Positions 7,064 to 13,488 of a stretch of 13,488 bases of DNA are shown piece after piece. The notes beneath the pieces were generated by a model, which was not told the DNA's origin, did no database searches, and was given only the letters and a program-made list of their open reading frames with translations. Source of the DNA: Deltaproteobacteria bacterium (GTDB lineage: Bacteria > Myxococcota_A > UBA9160 > JAFDET01). Where the stretch lies: assembly GCA_019310195.1 (NCBI GenBank), contig JAFDET010000062.1:1-13488 (forward strand). The letters run 5' to 3'. The translations under genes were made by a program, and so were the position numbers. Position 1 is the first letter of the stretch, and each line of letters starts with the position of its first letter.

Positions 7064-7951
7064 TTAGCGCCCGCGCAACCCGCGCAGCAGAGCCATCTTC
7101 CAGTCCCCGACGGCGCGGCCGCGGGGCTCCCCAACGCGGCGCGGGGCGCGGTGCGCCGTCTCCGGCCCACGCGCGTCGACGCCCAGGTCGCACAGCACCT
7201 CCTCGGTCAGCTCGCGCATCTGACGGTGAAGCGCCGTACCCCGAGCGTGGTGCAGGACCGAGAGCGGCACCCCGCCGGCCGAGATCAGGGCCTCGGCCCG
7301 GGGGCTCCGCGAGAGGTGGGTTCGGAAGCGAGGCCAGCGGCGCTCGGCCACCTCGCGCTCCAGCACCGCCAGAAGCTCGGAGCCGCCCACCTCCACCCGG
7401 GTGCGGGCGTCCACCAGCGTGAAGAGCACCTTGGCGCGGTCGGCGCGGCGTTCGGCGGCCAGGAGTGCCAGCGCCTTGCCGGCTTCGTTCAGCGATCCCC
7501 GATCCGACACCGGAAGAATGACCCGGTCGGCGGCCACGAGCGCGTTGCGCGTCAAGGCCTCCAGGTCACCCTTGGTGTCCAGGACGATGACGCCATCCCA
7601 GGCCGTCCGCGCAAGGATGCGCGACAGCGTGCCGGAATCCTCACCGCGGGTCTTGAGCGCCTCGGTCTCGGGCGGCGACGGAACGAAGTGGACGCCGTAC
7701 TGCCCGACGCGAATCGCGCGCTCCAGCGTGCGCTCGGCCCACGCGTGCTTCAGGTTGGGCTCGTCGGGCCGGATCGGCTCGAGCGCGAACATGCGATCGA
7801 CCACCGACTGGTCATCGAGTCCCACCAACAGGACGGGCAGATCTTCACGCAACGCACGCAAGTAGATCGCGAGGTTCGTTGCGACGGTGGTCTTGCCAAC
7901 GCCTCCCTTGTTGGAGACGACGGCGACGACACGAGACGGGGGGGCCGACAC
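7064..7951 (-). CDS. Orphan ParA/MinD-like P-loop ATPase
   Basis: 295 residues. It has the deviant Walker A of the ParA/MinD/SIMIBI class (NKGGVGKTT, 14-22) near the N-terminus, a Walker A' segment LLVGLDDQS (41-49) and a Walker B strand VIVLDTKG (121-128). ParA-like ATPases dimerise on ATP and position plasmids, chromosomes or protein complexes. No ParB-like gene, centromere-like repeat or flagellar/chemosensory neighbour is present in the window, so the cargo is unknown. The C-terminal 40 residues are Arg-rich (HRAPRRVGEPRGRAVG and after) and could contact DNA, which is inference. The start is a GTG 17 bases from the divergent kdsB start, with no good ribosome site. It is followed at 27 bases by the PPi-type phosphofructokinase, an unusual partner. 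Membership of the ATPase class is clear; its job is not. Confidence 0.85.
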   Translation of the reverse strand: MSAPPSRVVAVVSNKGGVGKTTVATNLAIYLRALREDLPVLLVGLDDQSVVDRMFALEPIRPDEPNLKHAWAERTLERAIRVGQYGVHFVPSPPETEALKTRGEDSGTLSRILARTAWDGVIVLDTKGDLEALTRNALVAADRVILPVSDRGSLNEAGKALALLAAERRADRAKVLFTLVDARTRVEVGGSELLAVLEREVAERRWPRFRTHLSRSPRAEALISAGGVPLSVLHHARGTALHRQMRELTEEVLCDLGVDARGPETAHRAPRRVGEPRGRAVGDWKMALLRGLRGR

Positions 7952-7968
7952 GGCGGGGAAGGTATAGC
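7952..7968. promoter_or_regulatory. 17-bp divergent start region of parA-like and kdsB
   Basis: Only 17 bases separate the GTG of the ATPase gene and the ATG of kdsB. On the plus strand GGGGAAGG (7955-7962) is a plausible ribosome site 6 bases before the kdsB ATG. The self-complementary core TATA (7963-7966) reads TATAGC on plus and TATACC on minus, each resembling a -10 box. On the minus strand TATACC sits 9 bases before the GTG, which would place a transcript start at or very near the codon. No matching -35 box is visible on either strand. Confidence 0.3.
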
Positions 7969-8715
7969 ATGGCGGCCATGACCGCCGTGGGCATCATCCC
8001 CGCGCGCTGGGGGGCGACCCGCTTTCCGGGCAAGCCTCTGGCCCGGATCGCCGGACAGCCGATGATCCAGCGCGTCTGGGAGGGCGCGCGGCAAGCCAAG
8101 TGCCTGCGCGAGGTCCTGGTCGCCACCGACGACTTGCGCATCGCCGACGCCTGCCGGGCCTTCGGCGCGCCCGTGGTCATGACCGCTGTCGGCCACCCGA
8201 CGGGGACCGACCGCACCGCCGAGGTCGCCGCCTCCCTCGACGACGAGATCGTGGTCAACGTCCAGGGGGACGAGCCCCTGATCGAGGGCTTCGTCATCGA
8301 TGCGGCCGTGGACGCGCTGCGGGCGGACCCGGATGCGGCGCTGTCCACGGTGGTTCATCCCATGGCCGCCGAGGCGGTCGCAGACCCGAACCGCGTCAAG
8401 GTGGTCCTGGACCGTAGCGGCCGAGCCCTGTGGTTCTCCCGTAGCCCGATTCCCGCGGCGGCCCGACCCGAGGCGCCCCCGCACTGGCTGCAGCACGTCG
8501 GCCTCTACGCCTACCGCCGCGCGTTCCTGCTGGAGTACGTGCGGCTGCCGCGCACGCCTGCGGAGCAGGCCGAGGGGCTGGAGCAGCTACGCGTCCTGGA
8601 GCACGGCCACGCCATCCGCGCCGCGCAGATCGAGGGCTGGGAGAGTCGCGCCGTGGACGTCCCCGCGGACGTGGCCGAGGTCGAAGCCGCACTGGCGGAG
8701 CGGGCTGCGTGCTGA
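7969..8715 (+). CDS. kdsB: 3-deoxy-manno-octulosonate cytidylyltransferase (CMP-KDO synthetase)
   Basis: 248 residues, the same length as E. coli KdsB. It activates KDO with CTP to CMP-KDO for the inner core of lipopolysaccharide, in the cytoplasm. Visible motifs are the nucleotide-binding PARWGATRFPGKPL (11-24), TGTDR (78-82, usually SGTDR), VNVQGDEP (96-103) with the metal-binding Asp, HVGLYAY (176-182) and GLEQLRVLE (203-211). I chose the ATG at 7969 because GGGGAAGG sits 6 bases upstream; the ATG at 7978 (MTAVGIIPAR) is a possible second start. Upstream in-frame codons overlap the divergent ATPase gene and are not needed. The stop overlaps the next gene by 7 bases. It heads a four-gene plus-strand chain whose other members have no obvious link to lipopolysaccharide. 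Confidence 0.95.
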   Translation: MAAMTAVGIIPARWGATRFPGKPLARIAGQPMIQRVWEGARQAKCLREVLVATDDLRIADACRAFGAPVVMTAVGHPTGTDRTAEVAASLDDEIVVNVQGDEPLIEGFVIDAAVDALRADPDAALSTVVHPMAAEAVADPNRVKVVLDRSGRALWFSRSPIPAAARPEAPPHWLQHVGLYAYRRAFLLEYVRLPRTPAEQAEGLEQLRVLEHGHAIRAAQIEGWESRAVDVPADVAEVEAALAERAAC

Positions 8716-9311
8716 CGGCCGTGGCCCTGGGGCTCTTGCTCGGGCTGCGCCACGCGGCGGACCCGGACCACCTGGTGGCCGTGTCCGCCATCGCGAGCCG
8801 TCGCGCGGGGCCACGCGCGACGGCCGGGGTGGGGCTGCTCTGGGGTCTGGGCCACGGCGCCACGGTGCTGGTGGCGGGCGGCCTGCTGGTGGCCCTGGGG
8901 GTGGTGGTGCCTGCGCGAGTGGCCGCGGGGCTCGAGCTCGGGGTGGCCGCAGTGCTGATCGCCATCGGCATCTCCACCCTGCGGCGCCCGAGCCGTTCGG
9001 AGCTCGCCCACAGCGGGCTGCCCAGCTTCGGCGTGGGCGTGGTCCACGGGCTGGCCGGCACCGGTGCCGTGGCCGTCCTGGCCACGGCGGCCATGCCCGG
9101 TCCGGCGGAGGCGCTGGTCTACCTGGCGGTGTTTGCCGCGGGCACGCTGGCCGGCATGGTGGGCGTCTCCCTGAGCCTGGGCGCGCCCCTGGCCTGGCTC
9201 TCGGCACGCCCGGGCGGAGCCCGAGCCGTCTCCCTGGCCAGCGGTCTGGCCGCCCTGGGCTTCGGCGGCTGGATGCTGTGGCGCGCCGGCGTCGGCGGGG
9301 GGCTGCTCTAG
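8709..9311 (+). CDS. Small membrane protein with nickel/cobalt-transporter signature
   Basis: 200 residues, about six hydrophobic segments. The first helix carries RHAADPDHLVAVS (14-26), which matches the HX4DH metal-binding signature of NiCoT/NicO nickel-cobalt transporters (His15, Asp20, His21). A second His-bearing segment GLGHGAT (46-52) and a third GVVHGLAGTGAV (110-121) fit the pattern of this family and of proteins often annotated as UreH-like. The expected role is transport of a divalent transition metal across the inner membrane. It is shorter than classical NiCoTs (about 330 residues, eight helices), and no urease or hydrogenase gene is present here, so the metal is unknown. It starts with GTG at 8709, overlapping the kdsB stop by 7 bases, with GGAG about 9 bases before; coupling is likely. 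The stop abuts the next start. Confidence 0.75.
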   Translation: MLTAVALGLLLGLRHAADPDHLVAVSAIASRRAGPRATAGVGLLWGLGHGATVLVAGGLLVALGVVVPARVAAGLELGVAAVLIAIGISTLRRPSRSELAHSGLPSFGVGVVHGLAGTGAVAVLATAAMPGPAEALVYLAVFAAGTLAGMVGVSLSLGAPLAWLSARPGGARAVSLASGLAALGFGGWMLWRAGVGGGLL

Positions 9312-10262
9312 GTGACCGAGGCCCTAACGGCCCGCACCGTGCGCGCCCTGGGCGAGCGCTACTCCAACTGGGGCCGCTGGGGGCCCGACGACGAGCGCGG
9401 CACGCTCCACTTCATCACCCCCGAGCGCGTGCTCGGCGCCTGCAGCCTGCCGCGCCGGGGCCGGGTGATCTCCTGCGCCCTGCCCTTCGACGAGAACGGC
9501 CCCCAGACCGGGGCCGGCGGCCGCCACAACCCGATCCACGTGATGCTCTGCGACGGGGGCGACGCGGTCTCGGGCGCCCAGCAGGGACCCGGCGGCCTCT
9601 GCTACGCGGACGACAGCATCACCATGCCGCTGCAGTGCGGCACCCAGTGGGACGCGCTCTCCCACATCTCCTACGACGGCCGCATGTACAACGACCGCGA
9701 CGTGCGCCTCGTCTCGAGCCGCGGCGCCGCCGTGAACGCCATCACGGCCGTGGCCGACGGCATCGCGGGACGCGGCGTGCTCCTCGACCTGCCGCGTTTC
9801 CTGCGCATCGACGCGCTGGTGAACGGCACGCCGGTTCTTCCCAGGGATCTCGATGCCTGCGCCGAGGCCCAGGGCGTGGCGATCGAGTCGGGCGACGTCC
9901 TGCTCGTGCGCACGGGAGCGATGAAGCGGCACCTCGCGAGCGGCTCGTGGCAGGGCTACATCGGCGCCACGCCGGGCCTCTCCATCCTCTGCGCGCGCTG
10001 GCTCTACGAGCGAGAGATCGCGGCGGTGGCCACGGACACGTTCTGCGTAGAAGTGGTTCCCAGCGAGGTCCCGGACTGCGCGATGCCGCTCCACATGATC
10101 TCGCTGCGCAATACCGGCGTGCACTTCGGCGAGATGTTCCAGCTCGAAGAGCTGGCCGAGGCGTGCGCCGAAGACGGCGAGTACGCCTTCCTGTTCTGCG
10201 CTCCGCCGCTACCGATCACGGGCGCCGTGGGGTCGCCGATAAACCCCCTCGCGATCAAGTAG
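9312..10262 (+). CDS. Cyclase family protein (PF04199-type, kynurenine formamidase-like)
   Basis: 316 residues. The sequence resembles the larger bacterial members of the cyclase/KynB superfamily, metal-dependent amide or ester hydrolases. The family motif HxGTHxDxxxH appears here as QCGTQWDALSH (108-118): both upstream His positions are Gln, while Asp114 and His118 remain. A second conserved block lies near ATDTFCVE and PLHMISLRNTGVHFGE. Other indicators are NWGRWGPDDERGTLHFITPE at 19-38, common at the start of this subgroup. No signal peptide is seen, so it is probably cytoplasmic. The substrate is unknown; kynurenine formamidase itself is a smaller protein with the full His motif, so I do not assign that activity. 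The GTG start directly follows the stop of the metal transporter with no gap. The TAG stop overlaps the next GTG by one base. Confidence 0.85.
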   Translation: MTEALTARTVRALGERYSNWGRWGPDDERGTLHFITPERVLGACSLPRRGRVISCALPFDENGPQTGAGGRHNPIHVMLCDGGDAVSGAQQGPGGLCYADDSITMPLQCGTQWDALSHISYDGRMYNDRDVRLVSSRGAAVNAITAVADGIAGRGVLLDLPRFLRIDALVNGTPVLPRDLDACAEAQGVAIESGDVLLVRTGAMKRHLASGSWQGYIGATPGLSILCARWLYEREIAAVATDTFCVEVVPSEVPDCAMPLHMISLRNTGVHFGEMFQLEELAEACAEDGEYAFLFCAPPLPITGAVGSPINPLAIK

Positions 10263-12761
10263 TGGGGCGACTCGCGCTTCTCTTCGCCGTGTCGGGGGCG
10301 GCGGCGCTGGTGGTCGAAACCACCTGGCTGCGCTGGTTCCGGCTGCTCTTCGGGGCTACGGCTCCGGCCGCATCGGCCACCCTGGTCGCCTTCTTCGCCG
10401 GCCAGGCGCTGGGAGCCGCCTGGGGCGCCCGGCGAGCGCCGCACTGGCGCTCTCCACTGCGCGCCTACGGGCTGCTGGAGTTGGCTGCCGCGGCCGGCGC
10501 CATCGCGGCGCCCGCCCTGCTGGCCGCCGGCGATGCGCTCACACGGGCGGCCTACGAGCCGCTCCGCCAGCAGCCGTCGCTGCTGGCGGCCGTGCGTTTT
10601 GGGGTGGCCCTGGCCGCCACGCTTCCCGCGGCCATGGCGTTCGGCGCCACGTTGCCCGCCGTCGGATCCGCCGCGGTGCAGCACACGGCGCGCCTCGGCT
10701 CGCGCGGCTCGGCGCTCTACGCCTGGAATACGGCGGGCGCGGCGACCGGGGCGGCCCTGGCCGCCTTCGTGCTGCCGGATCTCTTCGGAGTCCGCGCCGG
10801 CTACGCGCTCGGCGTCGCCGCCAGCCTGGGGGTGGGCGTCGCCGCGCTGATGCTGGCCCGAGGCGCAAACGCCCCTGCCCCGCCCCCCCCGAAGCGACCT
10901 TCGGCCTCATCGGACGCCGGCTGGGCGGTAGCCGGCAGCTTCGCCGCCCTGTCCGGCTTCGCCGCCCTGGCGGCGCAGGTACTGCTGGTCCACGCCTTCG
11001 CCCAGATCTTGAACCAGTCGGTGTACGCGTTCGGCAGCGTCCTGGTGGTGGTGCTGGCGGCCCTGGCGGCGGGCGCCGGCGTGGTGTCGCGTCTGGAAGC
11101 GGGAGGGCGCGTTCCCGCCGAGCGCGTGCTCGGGTTTGCCCTGGCCGCCGGCGCCGTGGCCTGGCTGCTCTTCCCGGTGGTCTTCTACGCAGCCAGCGAC
11201 GGTCTCTCCTACGTCGGTACCGCGCTGCCGTGGCCCGGCTACCTGCTGCTGGCCCTGGCCCTGGTGGCCGCCACCGCGGGTGTGCCGCTCTTCCTGGGCG
11301 CACTCGTTCTTCCGGCCACATTCGCGTTGGCGGGTCGGGCCTCCAGCGATGGCCACCCCGGAACGGTCCTGGGGCGTCTCGCAGCGGCCAACACCTTGGG
11401 CGCGATCGCCGGCGCCTTGGCGGCGCCGTGGCTGTTGCTGCCGGTGTTCGGGCTCTTCGGCGCCTTCGCGGCACTGGCCGCCCTGCTGGCCCTCTGCGCG
11501 CTGCTGGCGCCGGGCCGCAGCGACGCCCCGCTGCGAGCCGGCCTGGTGGCCGTCGGTGCCTTGGCGGTACTGACCCTGGGGCGCCCCCTGGACCGGCCCC
11601 CCATCCGGCTCGAGCCCGGTGAGCGGCTGGTGGCCTCGGAGACCACCTCGGCGGGCCTGGTCGCCGTGGTGCAGCGCGACGACGGGCTGCTGATCCGGAC
11701 CGACAACCACTACGTGCTCGGCGGGACCGCCGAGCAGCTTCACGAAGAGCGCCAGGGCCACTTGCCGCTGATTCTCCACCCGGCGCCCCGACGCGCTGCA
11801 TTCGTGGGTACGGCCACCGCCATCACGGCCGGCGCCGCCACGGCCCACCCTCTGGAGCGCCTGCATCTGGTGGAGATCGTTCCGGCGGTCTCGCGGGCCG
11901 CGGCCTCGCACTTCGCTGCGGCCAACCGCCGGGTGCACGACGACCCGCGCAGCGTCGTCGTGCTGGACGACGCCCGCAACTTCCTGCGCGCCACGACCGA
12001 GCGCTTCGACGTGGTGGTGGCGGACCTCTTCGTGCCCTGGCGCTCGGGAACCGGCGCGCTCTACACGCGCGAGCACTTCGCCGCGGTGCGCGAGCGCCTG
12101 CAGCCCCGGGGGCTCTTCTGCCAGTGGCTGCCCCTCTACCAGCTCGACCGGATCGAGTTCGAGATGGTCGCGCGCACCTTCCTCGATGTGTTCCCAGAGA
12201 CGGGGCTCTTCCGGGGCGACTTCTACGGGCGCTACCCGATCGCCGCACTGGTCGGCTTCACGGGGCGGCCCGCGTCGGCCGCAGACATCTCGGCATCCGC
12301 CATACGGCTGGGGCGCGCCGGCGAGTCGGACCGCTGGGTGACCGATCCCCTGGGACCGTGGTCCCTATACGTGGGCGCGCTGGGCCCGCTGCGCGAGACC
12401 CTGGGCGCCCAAGCTCTCAACACCGACGACCGGCCCCGCATCCAGTACCGGGCAGCGCGCGGCCACGGCGGAGGCGGCGCTGCGGGCCGCCCTGGCCGAC
12501 GCCGCGGCCGGCCATCCGCTCTTTCCCGACCTGTCCCGAGATGCCGCGCGGGCGTCCCAGGGAGGCTCCTATCTGCAGCTGGCCGGGGCCCTCTACGCCC
12601 AGGGTCGTCAAGACGAGACCGGCCGCGCGCTGGCGGCGGCCGCCCAGCGCCTTCCTGCGCACCTCTTCCGCAACGCGCCCGCGGATCCCAGCGCTGCCGA
12701 GGTCTGGCACGCCCTGGACCCCCAGCCCCCAACGCAAGGAACCTACGGGACAGTCCCGTAG
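10262..12761 (+). CDS. Fused MFS/spermidine-synthase-like membrane protein, with frame break
   Basis: The GTG at 10262 overlaps the cyclase stop by one base. Residues 1-440 form many hydrophobic segments split by a Pro-rich linker (202-212, APAPPPPKRP). Residues about 455-665 resemble a class I methyltransferase/spermidine synthase fold: HLPLILHPAPRRAAFVGTATA, LHLVEIVP with the acidic ribose-binding Glu538, DDARNFL (569-575), VVVADLFVPW (584-593) and FCQWLPLYQL (619-628). This layout matches the known bacterial fused MFS/spermidine-synthase family of unclear function; a true aminopropyltransferase active site is not evident. After RIQYRAAR (733, ending 12460) the original frame turns into Arg/Gly/Pro-rich nonsense. 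Skipping G12461 continues with ATAEAALRAALAD and a helical, TPR-like tail to a TAG at 12759-12761, for 832 residues in all. Read without the shift it ends at 12772 (836 residues). A sequencing error is as likely as a real shift. Confidence 0.85.
12455..12464 (+). other. Probable one-base frameshift inside a GCGCGCGGCC run
   Basis: Upstream of here codons in the frame of GTG 10262 are protein-like; downstream the frame one base further on (codons from 12462) is protein-like, with nearly every third base G or C. The downstream frame has a stop at about 12346 and no ATG, GTG or TTG between that stop and the junction, so it cannot easily be a separate gene. Removing one base in GCGCGCGGCC restores a single reading frame. 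Confidence 0.75.
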
Positions 12762-12766
12762 GTTCC
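12738..12766. repeat. Perfect 13-bp-arm palindrome between convergent genes
   Basis: Left arm GGAACCTACGGGA (12738-12750), loop CAG, right arm TCCCGTAGGTTCC (12754-12766), with no mismatch; read as DNA the symmetry is 14 bp each side of one base. It supplies the last codons (GTYGTVP) and the TAG stop of the spermidine-synthase-like gene and lies 2 bases from the stop of the glycosyltransferase gene. It could act as a bidirectional transcription terminator, but no T run follows on either strand. The core GGGACAGTCCC resembles short REP-type palindromes scattered in some bacterial genomes, which is a guess from one copy. Confidence 0.7.
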
Positions 12767-12768
12767 GG

Positions 12769-13485
12769 CTAGCGGAAGAGGTTGTACTTGAAGATGCACC
12801 AGAGGGCGCGCACGCCGTCGCGCCAGCCGATCTTCTTGCCCTCGGCGTAGGTGCGGCCCGAGTAGGAGATGCCCACCTCGTAGATGCGGCATCCGAGCTT
12901 GGAGACCTTGGCGGTGATCTCCGGCTCGATCCCGAAGCGGTCCTCCTCGATGGTGATCTGCTCCAGCACCTCGCGGCGGAAGAGCTTGTAGCAGACCTCC
13001 ATGTCGGTGAGGTTCAGGTTGGTCAGCATGTTGGAGAGGATGGTCAGGCCCCAGTTCCCCAGCGAGTGCCAGTAGTAGAGGACCCGGTGGGAACCGCTGC
13101 CGATGAAGCGCGACCCGTACACCACATCGGCGTCCTTCTGGACGAAGGGCTGGAGTAGCCTCGGGAACTCGGCCGGGTCGTACTCCAGGTCCGCGTCCTG
13201 GACTACGACCACGTCGCCCGTGACCACGGCGAAGCCCGAGCGAAGCGCGGCGCCCTTGCCCTGGTTCTCCTCGTGATAGACCACGCGCTCGACCCGATCC
13301 TCCAGCTTCTCGCGGATCAGCTCGCGCGTTCCGTCGCTGGACGCGTCGTCCACCAGCACGATCTCGGTCTTGATCGGAGCCGCGCGAACCGCGGCGACCA
13401 CATCCTCGAGGGTCGTCACTTCGTTGTAGCAGGGAATGACCACACTCAGGGTCAACGTATCGAGTTGCAAGTGGGTACGCGTCAT
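12769..13485 (-). CDS. Family 2 glycosyltransferase (DPM1/dolichyl-phosphate-mannose-synthase-like)
   Basis: 238 residues with a GT-A fold. Visible features are SVVIPCYNEVTTL (14-26), the nucleotide-sugar strand IVLVDDASSDGT (42-53), NQGKGAALRSG (74-84) and the DXD-type metal site QDADLEYDP (96-104); GIEPEITAKV follows later in the C-terminal half. Enzymes of this type transfer a sugar from a nucleotide donor to a lipid phosphate or glycan acceptor at the inner face of the membrane. No C-terminal membrane helices are present, so it is the short soluble form. It converges on the plus-strand chain: TAG stops on both strands share the CTAG at 12769-12772. The ATG at 13485 is only 3 bases from the window edge, so a start further upstream cannot be excluded. 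The acceptor is unknown; a role in envelope glycan synthesis is inferred. Confidence 0.9.
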   Translation of the reverse strand: MTRTHLQLDTLTLSVVIPCYNEVTTLEDVVAAVRAAPIKTEIVLVDDASSDGTRELIREKLEDRVERVVYHEENQGKGAALRSGFAVVTGDVVVVQDADLEYDPAEFPRLLQPFVQKDADVVYGSRFIGSGSHRVLYYWHSLGNWGLTILSNMLTNLNLTDMEVCYKLFRREVLEQITIEEDRFGIEPEITAKVSKLGCRIYEVGISYSGRTYAEGKKIGWRDGVRALWCIFKYNLFR

Positions 13486-13488
13486 CAG

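Noticed and set aside
7064..7951. Chromosome or plasmid partition locus (parAB-parS) near the ParA-like gene.
   Set aside because: No ParB-like gene, no parS-like palindrome cluster and no replication gene is visible; only the ATPase is present.
5936..7981. A 681-codon plus-strand open frame opposite the PPi-type phosphofructokinase and ParA-like genes.
   Set aside because: It is antisense to two genes with clear catalytic motifs, has low-complexity His/Arg/Gln-rich content and matches no family; long antisense frames are expected at this GC.
8300..12772. A single 1490-codon open frame on the plus strand that could be read as one giant protein.
   Set aside because: Up to 10261 it runs out of frame across kdsB, the metal transporter and the cyclase gene, giving Arg/Gly/Pro-rich nonsense. 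Only the part from GTG 10262 is protein-like.
12769..12772. CTAG giving stop codons on both strands, as a possible shared end of two genes.
   Set aside because: It only ends the plus-strand gene if the frame break is ignored; with the shift the plus gene stops at 12761, so the sharing is probably accidental.
12124..13158. A 344-codon plus-strand frame crossing the end of the spermidine-synthase-like gene into the glycosyltransferase.
   Set aside because: It is in neither protein-like frame before or after the frame break and runs antisense through the glycosyltransferase; it is a shadow.

Overview
This is a very GC-rich window (roughly 70% by eye, with third codon positions almost all G or C). 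It is densely coding, with no gap over about 110 bp, and I see no tRNA, rRNA, CRISPR array or insertion sequence. A CMP-KDO synthetase gene points to a Gram-negative, lipopolysaccharide-making bacterium. High GC, a plant-type phosphofructokinase, a membrane-fused spermidine-synthase-like protein and an orphan ParA-like ATPase would fit a Myxococcota, Desulfobacterota, Binatota or Acidobacteriota-like lineage. The phylum cannot be fixed from this sequence alone.

Left block, minus strand (4396 to 1): a tight three-gene unit of a beta-phosphoglucomutase-like HAD enzyme, a GH65 disaccharide phosphorylase (trehalose-type by motif resemblance) and an MFS transporter cut by the window edge. Together they look like an uptake and phosphorolysis route: the disaccharide is split with phosphate to glucose plus beta-glucose-1-phosphate, which the mutase turns into glucose-6-phosphate. 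About 110 bp away, transcribed divergently, is a plant/trypanosome-type 6-phosphofructokinase whose key residue predicts ATP use.

Middle block, minus strand (7951 to 5804): an orphan ParA/MinD-like ATPase followed 27 bp later by a second phosphofructokinase. This one carries the GGDD signature of pyrophosphate-dependent enzymes. The two phosphofructokinases converge tail to tail, so the window encodes an apparent ATP/PPi pair for the same glycolytic step beside a phosphate-sparing disaccharide pathway.

Right block, plus strand (7969 to 12761): kdsB, a small membrane protein with a nickel/cobalt-transporter signature, a cyclase-family (PF04199) hydrolase and a large fused MFS/spermidine-synthase-like membrane protein. 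All are joined by overlaps or zero spacing, so they are probably cotranscribed. The last gene shows a clear one-base frame change near 12461. It ends inside a perfect 13-bp-arm palindrome (12738-12766) that separates it from a convergent family 2 glycosyltransferase running to the right edge.

Most of the window is ordinary metabolism and envelope biology. The best second-look items are the ATP/PPi phosphofructokinase pair next to the phosphorylase module, the frame break and palindrome at the end of the spermidine-synthase-like gene, and the 17-bp divergent start region between parA and kdsB. I see no convincing sign of a wholly new system.
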